From: Streptomyces sp. Edi4
GTDB taxonomy: Bacteria > Actinomycetota > Actinomycetes > Streptomycetales > Streptomycetaceae
Assembly (NCBI RefSeq): GCF_040253615.1
Contig: NZ_JBEJGY010000004.1
Coordinates: forward strand, 6,448,001 to 6,512,000
Reading direction: 5' to 3'
Length of the DNA: 64,000 nt
Both the position numbers and the translations under genes were made by a program. The notes beneath the pieces were generated by a model. The model did no database searches and was not told the DNA's origin. It saw only the letters and a program-made list of their open reading frames with translations. Within the stretch, counting starts at the first letter, position 1; each line of letters begins with the position of its first letter. Of this stretch, positions 32,389 to 46,430 are shown in pieces.

Positions 32389-32572
32389 CCAAAAGTCAAC
32401 GCCAGATTGACAACCCCGTCTCCACTTCGGTGGGACGAGGTTCCTTTGAAAAGTCCTGCCGGCCCTCGTGGTCGTCAGGCAATTACACAGCGAGGACGCT
32501 GTGGACGGGCCGCCTTATTCCGGTGGTTCCGTCCCGCTCTTACGTGATGTGTGCACCCGATTACGGGTAAAC

Positions 32573-37516
<4,944 letters not shown>

Positions 37517-37585
37517 GTTTGTTCTGAAGCAATGAACTCCCGCATGCCCTTTGGGGTGTGTGCTGGTCGAGTTCAACTTCATAGT

Positions 37586-37705
37586 GTTTCGGTGGTCATA
37601 GCGTTAGGGAAACGCCCGGTTACATTCCGAACCCGGAAGCTAAGCCTTTCAGCGCCGATGGTACTGCAGGGGGGACCCTGTGGGAGAGTAGGACGCCGCC
37701 GAACA
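37586..37705 (+). rRNA. rrf: 5S ribosomal RNA
   Basis: About 120 nt from GTTTCGGTGGTCATAGCG to GCCGCCGAACA, with CCGAACCCGGAAGCTAAG and GGGAGAGTAGGACGCCGCC, the usual 5S core. It ends the operon. Confidence 0.97.
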
Positions 37706-37715
37706 AATTGTGGGG

Positions 37716-37763
37716 AAAGCCCCGCACCTGATCGTAGGAATACGGTCGACGGTGCGGGGCTTT
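37716..37763 (+). terminator. rRNA operon terminator
   Basis: AAAGCCCCGCACC (37716-37728) pairs perfectly with GGTGCGGGGCTTT (37751-37763), a 13-bp stem followed by TCTCG. It directly follows 5S. Confidence 0.9.
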
Positions 37764-37830
37764 CTCGCGTTTGCGACGTCCAGGTGGCCGTCCGGGTTCA
37801 GCGCGCCCCGCGAAGGGACCGCAGCCGCCC

Positions 37831-38223
37831 TCAAGCCGGCTGGAGCAAGTCCCAGCGGTTTCCGTACAGGTCCTCGAACACCGCAACCGAGCCGTACGAC
37901 TCATGGCGCGGCTCCTCCAGGAAACGGACCCCGGCGGCCAGCATCCTGGCGTGGTCGCGGGTGAAGTCCTCGGTGTGGAGGAAGAATCCGACCCGGCCGC
38001 CGGTCTGCGCGCCCACGCTCGACGACTGCCGTTCACCCTTGGCACGGGCCAGCAGCAGCGAAGTGGTGTCGCCCGGCGCGCCTGCGGGGCGGACGACCAC
38101 CCAGCGGGAACCGTCCCCGCGGTCGGTGTCCTCGACGAGTTCGAAGTTGAGGGCGCGGGTGTAGAAGTCGATGGCCTCGTCGTAGTCGCGTACGACAAGA
38201 GTGATCAGCGCGATGTGTGGCAT
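37831..38223 (-). CDS. VOC family protein (glyoxalase/dioxygenase fold)
   Basis: 130 aa, one VOC domain with two beta-alpha-beta-beta-beta halves: IALITLVVRDYDEAIDFYTRALNFELVEDT and GGRVGFFLHTEDFTRDHARMLAAGVRFLEEPR, ending SVAVFEDLYGNRWDLLQPA. His3 and the late Glu are candidate metal ligands. These proteins cover glyoxalases, antibiotic-binding proteins and dioxygenases; none can be chosen here. It is divergent from the kinase-like gene at 38274. Confidence 0.9.
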   Translation of the reverse strand: MPHIALITLVVRDYDEAIDFYTRALNFELVEDTDRGDGSRWVVVRPAGAPGDTTSLLLARAKGERQSSSVGAQTGGRVGFFLHTEDFTRDHARMLAAGVRFLEEPRHESYGSVAVFEDLYGNRWDLLQPA

Positions 38224-38273
38224 GCACGCAGGTTATACGTACTACTCGTACCGTCGCTGGGCACAATGCGGGC

Positions 38274-38906
38274 ATGGATCTCGACCTGGACCGGCTCGTA
38301 GTTCGTGCTCGCGGCCTCATCGTCCCCGGCCGGCGCCGTATCCTCGGCATCGCCGGGCCGCCGGGCGCCGGAAAGTCCACGCTGGCAGGGGAGTTGGTGA
38401 GCCGCCTCGGCGGGGACGCCGTGCTCGTGCCCATGGACGGTTTTCATCTCGCGGGCGCCGAGCTGCGTCGCCTCGGGCGCGCGCAACGCAAAGGCGCCCC
38501 CGACACCTTCGACGCCGCCGGATACGCGGCGCTGCTGGCCCGGCTGCGTACACCCGATCCCGGCACCGTCGTCTACGCGCCGGATTTCGACCGGTCGTTG
38601 GAGGAGCCGATCGCCGGGAGCATCGCCGTCGATCCCCGGGTGCCGCTCGTCGTGACCGAGGGCAACTATCTGCTGCACGACGAGGGGACGTGGGCGCGGA
38701 TCGCGGATCTGATCGACGAGGTCTGGTACCTCAAGGCCGATGAAGAGGAGCGGGTCCGAGGCCTGGCCGAGCGGCATGTGCGGCACGGCAGGCGGCGGCC
38801 GGACGCCGAGCGGTGGGTCGAGGAGTCCGACGAGGCCAACGCGAGGCTCGTGGCGGCGGGACGGACCCGGGCGGATCTTGTCATCACCCGGGGCCTCACT
38901 GGGTAG
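38274..38906 (+). CDS. Nucleoside/nucleotide kinase family protein (PanK/uridine-kinase-like)
   Basis: 210 aa from ATG 38274. P-loop GIAGPPGAGKSTLAGELVSRLGG, then VLVPMDGFHLAGAELRRLGRAQRKGAPDTFDAAGY, the DGFH substrate-binding motif of phosphoribulokinase/uridine kinase/pantothenate kinase relatives, and VVTEGNYLL. Related sequences include fructose- and nucleoside-phosphorylating enzymes, so the substrate is open. Confidence 0.88.
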   Translation: MDLDLDRLVVRARGLIVPGRRRILGIAGPPGAGKSTLAGELVSRLGGDAVLVPMDGFHLAGAELRRLGRAQRKGAPDTFDAAGYAALLARLRTPDPGTVVYAPDFDRSLEEPIAGSIAVDPRVPLVVTEGNYLLHDEGTWARIADLIDEVWYLKADEEERVRGLAERHVRHGRRRPDAERWVEESDEANARLVAAGRTRADLVITRGLTG

Positions 38907-38956
38907 GCTCGCAGCTCTGGCGACGGGGCGGACCGTGTGAGGGGAAGGCAGCAGAC

Positions 38957-39910
38957 GTGGGGATATTCCGACGAGGGCCGAGGCGGGACGCGAGCGACGT
39001 TCCACGGGATTCCGAGTTCGGCTTCTTCTCGACCGACGAGGGCGCCCGCTTCCGCGCCCTGGTCAGGGAGGCGTTCGCCGAGCTGGGCCTCGAGGTCACC
39101 GTCTACGCGGACTCGGTGAAGGACAGCGGCGGCCGGCGGTTCGGCCTCGGCAACCTCGCCGCCGTCTGCCACAACGAACCCCGGGGGCCGCGCGTCTGGC
39201 CGGAATTGATCCGCAGACATGTCGGTATGGTCCTGCGCACGATGGACGCGCCCTCCGCGCTCGACACCATGCCGCCCGACCAGATCCGGGCCCAGCTCTA
39301 CCCCCGGGTGATCAGCGGGGACGGGCTCGATCCGCAGAGCTTCGGGTATGCGCGCAGTGTGGCCCCCGGCCTCTACGAGATCCTTGCCCTCGATCTCCCC
39401 GAGAGCGTCATGATGCTCACCGACGAGGCGCTTGAACCCCTCGGCAAGGTGCCTGACCTGCGGGAAATGGCCTTGCGTAATCTGCGGGAGCTGCCCGTCG
39501 AGGGGCATGAGAGGGTCAAGGGCGACGACGGGACGCGCTTCGAGCTCGTCGTGGGTGACTCCTTCTACACGGCGAGCCGTGTGCTCGCCCTGGAGACCGT
39601 GGTCCGTCAGGTGACCGGGCAGGAACTCCCGCCGGACGGCGCTCTGGTGGCGATGCCTTTCCGCCATCAGCTCGCCTTCCACGTCATCCGGGACTCCGGC
39701 ATGGTTCTCGCCCTCAACGCCATGGCGTCCTTCGCCGCCTCCGGTTTCGAGGACACCCCCGGGTCCATCAGCCCGTATGTCTACTGGTGGCGGGGCGGCG
39801 TGCTCACGCAGCTCAGCGACCGCGACGGTGATGGACTGCGCATTGTCGTGGGCGACGAATTCGGCGAGCTGCTCGAGCGGCTTGTCGATCAGGAGATGGA
39901 CGGGCTCTGA
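38957..39910 (+). CDS. Conserved hypothetical protein, 317 aa
   Basis: GTG 38957 begins GIFRRGPRRDA; the previous gene ends 50 nt upstream on the same strand. The sequence is soluble with mixed alpha/beta character (SEFGFFSTDEGARFRALVREAFAELGLEVTVYAD, RFELVVGDSFYTASRVLALETVVRQVTGQELPPDGALVAMPFRHQLAFHVI). The length and pattern are loosely like DUF1444 proteins, but I cannot assign it. It may form a unit with the kinase-like gene. Confidence 0.7.
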   Translation: MGIFRRGPRRDASDVPRDSEFGFFSTDEGARFRALVREAFAELGLEVTVYADSVKDSGGRRFGLGNLAAVCHNEPRGPRVWPELIRRHVGMVLRTMDAPSALDTMPPDQIRAQLYPRVISGDGLDPQSFGYARSVAPGLYEILALDLPESVMMLTDEALEPLGKVPDLREMALRNLRELPVEGHERVKGDDGTRFELVVGDSFYTASRVLALETVVRQVTGQELPPDGALVAMPFRHQLAFHVIRDSGMVLALNAMASFAASGFEDTPGSISPYVYWWRGGVLTQLSDRDGDGLRIVVGDEFGELLERLVDQEMDGL

Positions 39911-40026
39911 GGCACGGGCGGGCCCGAGGGAGTGCCGAGCGGGGACACGCCGGAAGACTTGACCGGGAGGCGCGCGATCGGGCCAGGCCCCTCGCGTCCT
40001 GAGGTGCGCCCGGGCAGGATGAGGGC

Positions 40027-41157
40027 ATGTCCACAGCACCTGTTCCCGCGCCCTTCACCGCCGACGACTACCGGGCCCGGATGGCCCGCGCCGCCCAGGC
40101 CGCCGCCGACGCCGGCCTGGCCGGTCTCCTCGTCGCCCCTGGTCCCGACCTCGTCTATCTCACCGGCTACCAGCCGACCGCTCTCACCGAGCGGCTGACC
40201 GTCCTCGTGCTGGCGCCGGGGCAGGACCCGGTCCTGGTCGTGCCGAAGCTCGAAGCGCCGGACGCCGCGCACGCCGCCGGCGCCGCCGCGCTGAGCCTGC
40301 GGGACTGGACCGACGGCAAGGACCCGTACACCGTGACGGCGCCGCTCCTCGCCGACGTCGGCAGGTTCGGCGTCAGCGACAACGCCTGGGCGATGCATCT
40401 GCTCGGTTTCCAGCGGGAGTTGCCCGGTACCTCCTACGTCTCCCTCACCGAGGCGCTGCCCATGCTGCGCGCGGTCAAGGACGAGCACGAACTGGCCCGT
40501 CTCGAGGCGGCGGGCGACGCGGCCGACGAGACGTTCCGGGAGATCGTGAAGGTACCGTTCGCGGGCCGCAGGGAGCTCGACGTCGCCGCCGATCTGGCCG
40601 GGCTGCTGCTCAAGTACGGCCACGAACAAGTGGACTTCACGGTGGTGGGTTCCGGCCCCAACGGGGCCAATCCGCACCACGAGGCGGGCGAGCGCACGAT
40701 CGGACAGGGCGACATGGTGGTGCTCGACTTCGGCGGGCTCAAGCACGGGTACGGGTCGGACACCACTCGTACCGTCCATGTCGGCGAGCCCAGCGCCGAG
40801 GAGCAGCGCGTCCACGACGTGGTGCGTGAGGCGCAGGAGGCGGGCTTCGCCGCGGTGCGGCCCGGTGCCACCTGCCAGGACGTGGACCGGGCGGCGCGCG
40901 CGGTGATCACGGAGGCCGGGTTCGGCGAGTACTTCATCCACCGCACCGGCCACGGCATCGGCGTGACCACCCACGAACCGCCGTACATGATCGAGGGCGA
41001 GGAGCGCCCCCTGGTGCCCGGGATGTGCTTCTCCATCGAGCCCGGCATCTACCTGCCCGGCCGGTTCGGGGTGCGCATCGAGGACATCGTCACCGTGACG
41101 AGTGACGGCGGCCGGCGTTTGAACAACACCGACCGCGCCATGGCCATCGTCGAGTGA
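40027..41157 (+). CDS. Xaa-Pro aminopeptidase family (M24) metallopeptidase
   Basis: 376 aa. The C-terminal pita-bread domain has all five metal ligands: Asp234 (VVLDFGG), Asp245 (GSDTTRT), His309 (RTGHGIG), Glu338 (SIEPGIY) and Glu352 (RIEDIV). The N-terminal domain (1-150) is the creatinase-like domain of prolidases and aminopeptidase P. It would cleave the bond before proline in small peptides. Convergent with treZ, sharing a terminator. Confidence 0.93.
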   Translation: MSTAPVPAPFTADDYRARMARAAQAAADAGLAGLLVAPGPDLVYLTGYQPTALTERLTVLVLAPGQDPVLVVPKLEAPDAAHAAGAAALSLRDWTDGKDPYTVTAPLLADVGRFGVSDNAWAMHLLGFQRELPGTSYVSLTEALPMLRAVKDEHELARLEAAGDAADETFREIVKVPFAGRRELDVAADLAGLLLKYGHEQVDFTVVGSGPNGANPHHEAGERTIGQGDMVVLDFGGLKHGYGSDTTRTVHVGEPSAEEQRVHDVVREAQEAGFAAVRPGATCQDVDRAARAVITEAGFGEYFIHRTGHGIGVTTHEPPYMIEGEERPLVPGMCFSIEPGIYLPGRFGVRIEDIVTVTSDGGRRLNNTDRAMAIVE

Positions 41158-41180
41158 AACAACGTCAGTAGTACGGGTGG

Positions 41181-41218
41181 TGAGCCGCCGCGGCGCAGGC
41201 TTCGCGCCGCGCGGCTCA
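41181..41218. terminator. Hairpin between the M24 gene and treZ
   Basis: TGAGCCGCCGCGGCGC (41181-41196) pairs almost perfectly with GCGCCGCGCGGCTCA (41204-41218). The right arm contains the treZ stop codon. It probably stops transcription from both sides. Confidence 0.7.
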
Positions 41219-42958
41219 GTGCCCGAGGACGGCGCTGGACTCCGGGGGCATCAGCAGCAGACCGTCCGGTCCCGGCGCCTCGGCGGGCTCCCAGGCGGCG
41301 AGGACGCGGCAGCCGTCCCCGAGTTTGATCCTGACCGGCTCCTTGGACAGGTTGACCACGACGCGCAGGTCGCCGCGCCGGTAGGTGAGCCAGCGCGCCT
41401 CCTCGTCGTACGCCACCTTGACGGACGCGAGGTCGGGGTCGGTGAGGTCGGGACGCTCGCGGCGCAGGGCGATGAGCTCGCGGTACCAGGCGAGCAGCCG
41501 CGCGTGGGGTTCGGCCGCCGGCTCCGCCCAGTCCAGGCAGGAACGAAGGCGAGTGGCCGGGTCCTGCGGGTCGGGAATGTCCTCGGCCGACCAGCCGTGC
41601 GAGGTGAACTCCCTTCGCCGGCCCTCGCGTACCGCGCGGGCGAGCTCGGGGTCGGTGTGGTCGGTGAAGAACTGCCAGGGAGTGCGGGCGCCCCACTCCT
41701 CGCCCATGAAGATCATCGGCGGGAACGGGCTCGTCAGGGTCAGCGTCGCCGCGCAGGCCAGCAGGCCCGGTGTCAGGCTCGCGGAGAGGCGGTCGCCCTG
41801 GGCGCGGTTGCCGATCTGGTCGTGGGTCCCGGAGTAGCCGAGGAAGCGGTGGGCGGGGGTGTGGGCGCGGTCGACGGGGCGCCCGTGGGTGCGGCCGCGG
41901 AAACTCGAATACGTACCGTCGTGGAAGAAGACGCGGGTCAGCGTCTTGGCGAGCGCGCCGAGCGGGGCGCGGGCGAAGTCGGCGTAGTAGCCCTGGGATT
42001 CGCCCGTGAGCGCGCTGTGCAGCGCATGGTGGAAGTCGTCGTTCCACTGGGCGCGCAGGCCGAGGCCGCCCTCCTCGCGCGGGGTGGTGGTGCGCGGATC
42101 GCAGGTGTCGGACTCGGCGATGAGGAAGAGCGGCCGGCCGAGTTCGGCCGCGAGCGCGTCGACGGCGGTCGAGAGCTCCTCGAGGTAGGTGTACGCGCGG
42201 GTGTCGGCCAGGGCGTGCACCGCGTCGAGGCGCAGCCCGTCGAGGTGGTAGTCGCGCAGCCAGGCCAGCGCGCTCTCCAGGAAGTAGGCGCGGACCTCGT
42301 CGGAGCCGGGGGCGTCCAGATTGACGGCCGCGCCCCAGGGGGTGTGATGGGTGTCCGTGAAGTACGGCCCGAAGGCGGGGAGATAGTTGCCGGACGGGCC
42401 CAGGTGGTTGTGCACGACGTCCAGGACCACGCCGAGGCCGTGTGCGTGTGCCGCGTCGACGAACCTCTTCAGCGCCTCGGGGCCGCCGTAGGGCTCGTGC
42501 ACCGCCCACAGCGAGACGCCCTCGTACCCCCAGCCGTGCCGGCCGGGGAAGGGGCACACCGGCATCAGCTCGATGTGGGTGATGCCCAACTCGACGAGGT
42601 GGCGCAGCTGTTGGGCAGCGGCGTCCAGGGTGCCGTCGGTGGTGAAGGTGCCGATGTGCAGTTCGTACAGGACGGCGTCCTGGAGCGGGCGGCCGCCCGG
42701 CCAGGGGTGCTGCCAGGCGAAGGTGTCGTGGGCGACGACGGCGCTCGGGCCGTCGGGCCCCTCGGGCTGGCGGCGCGAGCGCGGGTCGGGAAGGACGGGC
42801 CCGTCGTCCAGTACGTACCCGTAGCGGTCGCCGGGGCGGGCCTCGGCCTCGGACAGCCACCAGCCCGCGCGAACGGGATGGCGGCGCATGGGATGGGTGG
42901 CGCCCTCCAGGCGCAGGGCGGCGCGGTCGGCGTGCGGTGCCCACACTTCGAACAGCAC
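41216..42958 (-). CDS. treZ: Maltooligosyltrehalose trehalohydrolase
   Basis: 580 aa from GTG 42958 (VLFEVWAPHADRAAL) with AGGGGGA 8 nt upstream. The N-terminal CBM48-type domain is followed by a GH13 barrel: DVVHNHLGPSGNYL (region I), GLRLDAVHAL (nucleophile Asp), LIAESDTC (acid/base Glu) and SGTHDQIGNRAQG (last Asp), with the TreZ-specific FMGEEWGARTPWQFFTDH. It releases trehalose from maltooligosyl-trehalose made by TreY (47.4-49.7 kb). The two genes are separated by 4.5 kb of unrelated genes. Confidence 0.95.
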   Translation of the reverse strand: MLFEVWAPHADRAALRLEGATHPMRRHPVRAGWWLSEAEARPGDRYGYVLDDGPVLPDPRSRRQPEGPDGPSAVVAHDTFAWQHPWPGGRPLQDAVLYELHIGTFTTDGTLDAAAQQLRHLVELGITHIELMPVCPFPGRHGWGYEGVSLWAVHEPYGGPEALKRFVDAAHAHGLGVVLDVVHNHLGPSGNYLPAFGPYFTDTHHTPWGAAVNLDAPGSDEVRAYFLESALAWLRDYHLDGLRLDAVHALADTRAYTYLEELSTAVDALAAELGRPLFLIAESDTCDPRTTTPREEGGLGLRAQWNDDFHHALHSALTGESQGYYADFARAPLGALAKTLTRVFFHDGTYSSFRGRTHGRPVDRAHTPAHRFLGYSGTHDQIGNRAQGDRLSASLTPGLLACAATLTLTSPFPPMIFMGEEWGARTPWQFFTDHTDPELARAVREGRRREFTSHGWSAEDIPDPQDPATRLRSCLDWAEPAAEPHARLLAWYRELIALRRERPDLTDPDLASVKVAYDEEARWLTYRRGDLRVVVNLSKEPVRIKLGDGCRVLAAWEPAEAPGPDGLLLMPPESSAVLGH

Positions 42959-43031
42959 TGGCGTGTCCCCCTGTCGTAACCGGTTGCGACCATGGTGCGA
43001 CAGACGAGGGGGACACGCCCGCACTTCGGGA

Positions 43032-43984
43032 CTACTTCCAGATCATGTTGATCGAGCGCTCGAAGACGACGTAGCCCGCACGGGCGAACGCGTGCGCCAT
43101 GGGGACGTTCGGCAGGTCCGTCGCGGCGCGGATCCGGGGCACGCTCTGTCCGGCGAGGATCCGGGTGCCCTCGGCCAGGATGTCGTCGATGTGGCCGTGG
43201 CCCCGATGGGCCGGCAGCACCCCGATGTAGGCGATGATCGGGTGGTAGTTGTTGCGGGCCGGGATCACGAACCCGACGGGGTCGCCGCCGTCCTTGAGCT
43301 CGGCGATCCGCCACCACTCGCGTGGCGTCGTGAACGTCTCGAACTCCTCCTCGTACATGAGCTCCGCGGACTGGCGCGGGGTCATGGTGAGCAGGTCCTC
43401 GCGGGTGTGCTCGTCCAAGGAGCCCGCGCGACGCGTTCCATCAGGGAGACGAGTTCGGCGCGGTCGGTGGCGGGGCGGAACGTCAGGCGGCCGGACGGGT
43501 CCGGAATCGGGGTGCCCGGGCGCCACTCCAGGCGCAGCCGTTCGACCAGGGGGGTCGCGCCGGACGCGGCCAGGATGTTCAGGCGCGTTTCGACGACCTC
43601 GCGGGCGGCGGGGTCCTCGCGCCAGTCCCCGGGCACGAAGCGGCCGTATTCGGGGCGCGGGGCGCCCGCCGCGCCCACGGCACGGGTCGCCGTCTCCATG
43701 AGGCGCAGGCCGATCTCGTGGCGCTCGGCCGGTGGCAGGGAGTCGTCCACGTCGAGGACGTCGAGGCAGCGCGGTGCGTCGCCGCGCCTGGCCGTCCACC
43801 ACGCGGCGCGCGCCCGCACGCGGCCGTCGCGCATGGCCACCCACATCCAGCCCGGGCGGCGGCGGCCGGTGGCCAGGTCGTCCGCCAACTCGTGGTCGAG
43901 GACGTAGGAAAGCTGCTGGAAGAGCCCGAGTTCGGCGGCTGATGCGAGCGGGCGGATGGTGATGTCCGACGAGGAGGTCGTCAA
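43032..43984 (-). pseudogene. GNAT family acetyltransferase gene with a frameshift near 43425
   Basis: A two-part reading of one protein. From TTG 43984 the frame gives about 185 residues (ITIRPLASAAELGLFQQLSYVLDHE...ELVSLMERVARA), then leaves the expected sequence and stops. A different frame continues with GSLDEHTREDLLTMTPRQSAELMYEEEFETF and FVIPARNNYHPIIAYIGVLPAHRGHGHIDDIL, the acetyl-CoA-binding Q/RxxGxG/A-type loop of GNAT enzymes, and ends FERSINMIWK at 43032. Adding one base near the run GCGCGGGCTCC (43420-43435) would restore a protein of about 317 aa. It may be a true mutation or an assembly error. Confidence 0.85.
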
Positions 43985-44238
43985 GAAGGTCCCTTGATCG
44001 TGGCGTGGGGTCGGCGCACCCTAACAGCGCACCGGGGCGCTTGCGCAACGCAATTGGCGCGGCCCGGCGCCCGGGTGATCGTCGCGTCCGCGCGCGTGCG
44101 GCGGGGCGGGGGCGTGGTGGTGGTGACGTCGGCGCGCGGCGGGACGGGGCGAGGCGCTGGTGGTGGCTCTTGCGGGGGAGCCGGGGCGGGTGGATCGCTG
44201 CTGGACACGTCCGGCCCCGCCGACGGACAATCGGTGGC

Positions 44239-44793
44239 GTGACGCCCTCCTTCGAATTCCGGACCTCTTCGGCGCCCGCGCGGCTCTCCGACGCCGAACG
44301 CGACCGGGTGCTGGACGTGCTGCGCGAGGGCGCCGCCGAGGGCAAGCTGTCGCACGACACCTTCCTGCGGCGCATGGAGATCGCCCTCGTCGCCCGCACC
44401 CCGGACGAACTGGGCGCCCTCACCGCCGACTTGGAGCGCCGGGGCCGGTGGTCGAAGGCGGTGTTCGGCGCGGTCGGCCGGGTGTCGGGGTTCTCCCTCT
44501 CCCTGCGCAGGGCCTGGCAGTGGGAGCGGCTGCCCAAACTGCTCTTCCCCGCGCCGGGCCCCGGGCCGCTGCGGATAGGCCGCGACCCGGCCAACGGGCT
44601 GCGCCTGAACCACGAATCGGTCTCGCGGCTGCACGCGGAACTCGTCTTCCAGGCCGGCGGGTGGCACCTGCGCGATCTCGGCTCGACCAACGGGACCTGC
44701 GTCAACGGGCGCCGGGTGACCGGAGCGGTGGCCGTGGACCACGGGGACCAGGTGAGCTTCGGACAGGTGGCCTTCCGTCTCGCCACCCACTGA
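44239..44793 (+). CDS. DUF1707 and FHA domain protein
   Basis: 184 aa from GTG 44239. Residues 10-60 form the DUF1707 module (RLSDAERDRVLDVLREGAAEGKLSHDTFLRRMEIAL), common in actinomycete signalling proteins. Residues 105-180 form an FHA domain with the conserved GRDPAN, SVSRLHAEL (Arg/Ser/His phosphothreonine contacts) and STNGTCVNGRRV. It would bind phosphothreonine peptides in a kinase-regulated complex. No kinase is adjacent. The 254-bp gap before it (43985-44238) is GC-rich and shows nothing else. Confidence 0.92.
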   Translation: MTPSFEFRTSSAPARLSDAERDRVLDVLREGAAEGKLSHDTFLRRMEIALVARTPDELGALTADLERRGRWSKAVFGAVGRVSGFSLSLRRAWQWERLPKLLFPAPGPGPLRIGRDPANGLRLNHESVSRLHAELVFQAGGWHLRDLGSTNGTCVNGRRVTGAVAVDHGDQVSFGQVAFRLATH

Positions 44794-44812
44794 GCCGCGC
44801 GGCGCCGGCGGA

Positions 44813-46234
44813 TCACCGCTGGTGCAGACCCCGCCCGGCCAGGCTGAGGAAGGACTCGCCGACGGCCTCCGAGAGCGTCGGGTGGGGGTGGATGTGGCGG
44901 GCCACGTCCGAGGGTTCGGCGTCCCAGCCCACGATCAGCTGGCTCTCCGCGATCATCTCGGACACGTTCGGGCCGACGAGATGGACGCCCAGGACCCGCC
45001 CTTCGCGCTCGGCGACCACCTTCACCACGCCGCCCTGGCCGTGCACCATGCCCTTCGCCACGGCCGTCAAAGGCATGGTGTTGATCACGACGTCGTGTCC
45101 CTGGTGGCGGGCGTCGGCCTCGGTCAGGCCCACCGACGCGGTCTGGGGCGAGGAGTAGGTGACCCGGGGAACCGCCGCGTAGTCGACGGGCGCGCAGGCC
45201 ACGCCCGCCAGGGTCTCGGCTACCAACAGACCCTCCGCGAAGGAGGCGTGGGCAAGGCCGAGCGAGGGCGGCGGCAGCAGATCGCCCACCACATGGATGC
45301 CGGGGACCGAGGTTTCGAGCCGGGACCAGTCGGCCGGTACGACGAACCCCCGCTCGTCGGCGGCCAGTCCGGCCGAGGCCAGGCCGAGCCCGTCGGTCAC
45401 GGGTACGCGGCCCACCGCGACCAGGAGCCGGTCCGCCTCGACGCGGCGGATCTCACCGGACGCCGTGCGCACCGACGCGCGTACGCCGTCCGCCAGGAGG
45501 TCCGCGCCCGTGAAGCGCGCCCCGCACCGCACGTCGATGCCGCGCTTCTTCAGGCCCCGGGTCAAGTGGCGGCTGACGTCGGCGTCTTCGAGCGGGACCA
45601 GACGGTCGGCGGCCTCGACCAGGGTCACCTCGGCCCCCATCGACCGGTGGAAGGAGGCGTACTCGACCCCGATCGCGCCGCCGCCCAGGACCAGCACGGA
45701 CTCGGGGAGACCGGGGGCGAACAGCGCGTCGTCACTGGTGACCACGTGCCGCCCGTCCGCCGCGAGACCCGGCAGCATCCGGGGGCGCGAGCCGGTGGCG
45801 AGCACGATGCCGCGCCGGGCGACGACGTCGCCGTAGCCCTCGACGCGCACGCTGCGGCGTCCCGTCAACTGGGCCCTGCCCCGCAGGACTTCGACTCCGG
45901 CGTGCGCGAGGTGACCCTCCACGCCCTTGTGGTTGCGGCTGACGATGTCGTCCCGGGTCGCCACGAGCGCCTGCCAGTCGATGGAGTCCACGTGCGCCTT
46001 GACCCCCCAGCGCTCGCGCGCCTCGGCTATCGCGTCGACGAGCTCCGCCGCGTGCAGCATCGCCTTGCTGGGGACGCAGCCCCGGTGCAGACAGGTGCCG
46101 CCGACCTTGTCGCGCTCGGCCAGTACGACCTCCAGGCCGAGGGCGGCGGCCCGCAGAGCGGTGGAGTATCCGCCGGTGCCGCCACCGATCACGATCACAT
46201 CGGCGACACGGGCTGCGGTCATGGGTTCGGTCAT
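44813..46234 (-). CDS. lpdA: Dihydrolipoyl dehydrogenase
   Basis: 473 aa. N-terminal FAD motif VIVIGGGTGGYSTAL, redox disulfide GGTCLHRGC-VPSK, NAD motif VLVLGGGAIGVEYAS, and the C-terminal His-Glu pair in HIHPHPTLSEAVGES. It oxidises the lipoyl arm of E2 subunits of 2-oxoacid dehydrogenases or glycine cleavage H protein with NAD+. No other E1/E2 genes are nearby. ATG 46234 and ATG 46222 are both possible starts. It is divergent from a LysR gene that may regulate it. Confidence 0.94.
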   Translation of the reverse strand: MTEPMTAARVADVIVIGGGTGGYSTALRAAALGLEVVLAERDKVGGTCLHRGCVPSKAMLHAAELVDAIAEARERWGVKAHVDSIDWQALVATRDDIVSRNHKGVEGHLAHAGVEVLRGRAQLTGRRSVRVEGYGDVVARRGIVLATGSRPRMLPGLAADGRHVVTSDDALFAPGLPESVLVLGGGAIGVEYASFHRSMGAEVTLVEAADRLVPLEDADVSRHLTRGLKKRGIDVRCGARFTGADLLADGVRASVRTASGEIRRVEADRLLVAVGRVPVTDGLGLASAGLAADERGFVVPADWSRLETSVPGIHVVGDLLPPPSLGLAHASFAEGLLVAETLAGVACAPVDYAAVPRVTYSSPQTASVGLTEADARHQGHDVVINTMPLTAVAKGMVHGQGGVVKVVAEREGRVLGVHLVGPNVSEMIAESQLIVGWDAEPSDVARHIHPHPTLSEAVGESFLSLAGRGLHQR

Positions 46235-46430
46235 CACAGGGGTCCGGTTCTCCGTCAGGGGCCGGTCAGGGGCCCAACCAGAAGCTGGGCCCCATGCGGG
46301 CTCAGCCACCGGTCAAGCGTGTGCCCCCGAGCCGCCATGAGTCCAAGGAAAAGTTTCTGTCCGAGCGATGCATCATGCTTATGGCAGGGCGGGCACGGCG
46401 CGCGTGGCCGACGGCACGAGGGGGCACGGC

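Larger units (their letters stand above)
31968..32572 (+). promoter_or_regulatory. rRNA operon promoter/leader region
   Basis: 605 bp without a gene, separating the divergent PPTase gene from the 16S gene. It holds a good promoter (32012-32040), further -10-like TAGAGT elements at 32207-32212 and 32289-32294 within motifs typical of Streptomyces rrn leaders (CTGATAGAGTCGGA, then GGGAAGCGCCCGGAGG), and the boxA antitermination element at 32370. Several tandem promoters are usual for Streptomyces rrn operons; only one is well supported here by spacing. Confidence 0.75.

Noticed and set aside
46235..46430. Clear LysR T-N11-A operator between lpdA and the LysR gene
   Set aside because: Only an 8-bp palindrome GATGCATC and no convincing box; left as a possibility in the LysR entry.
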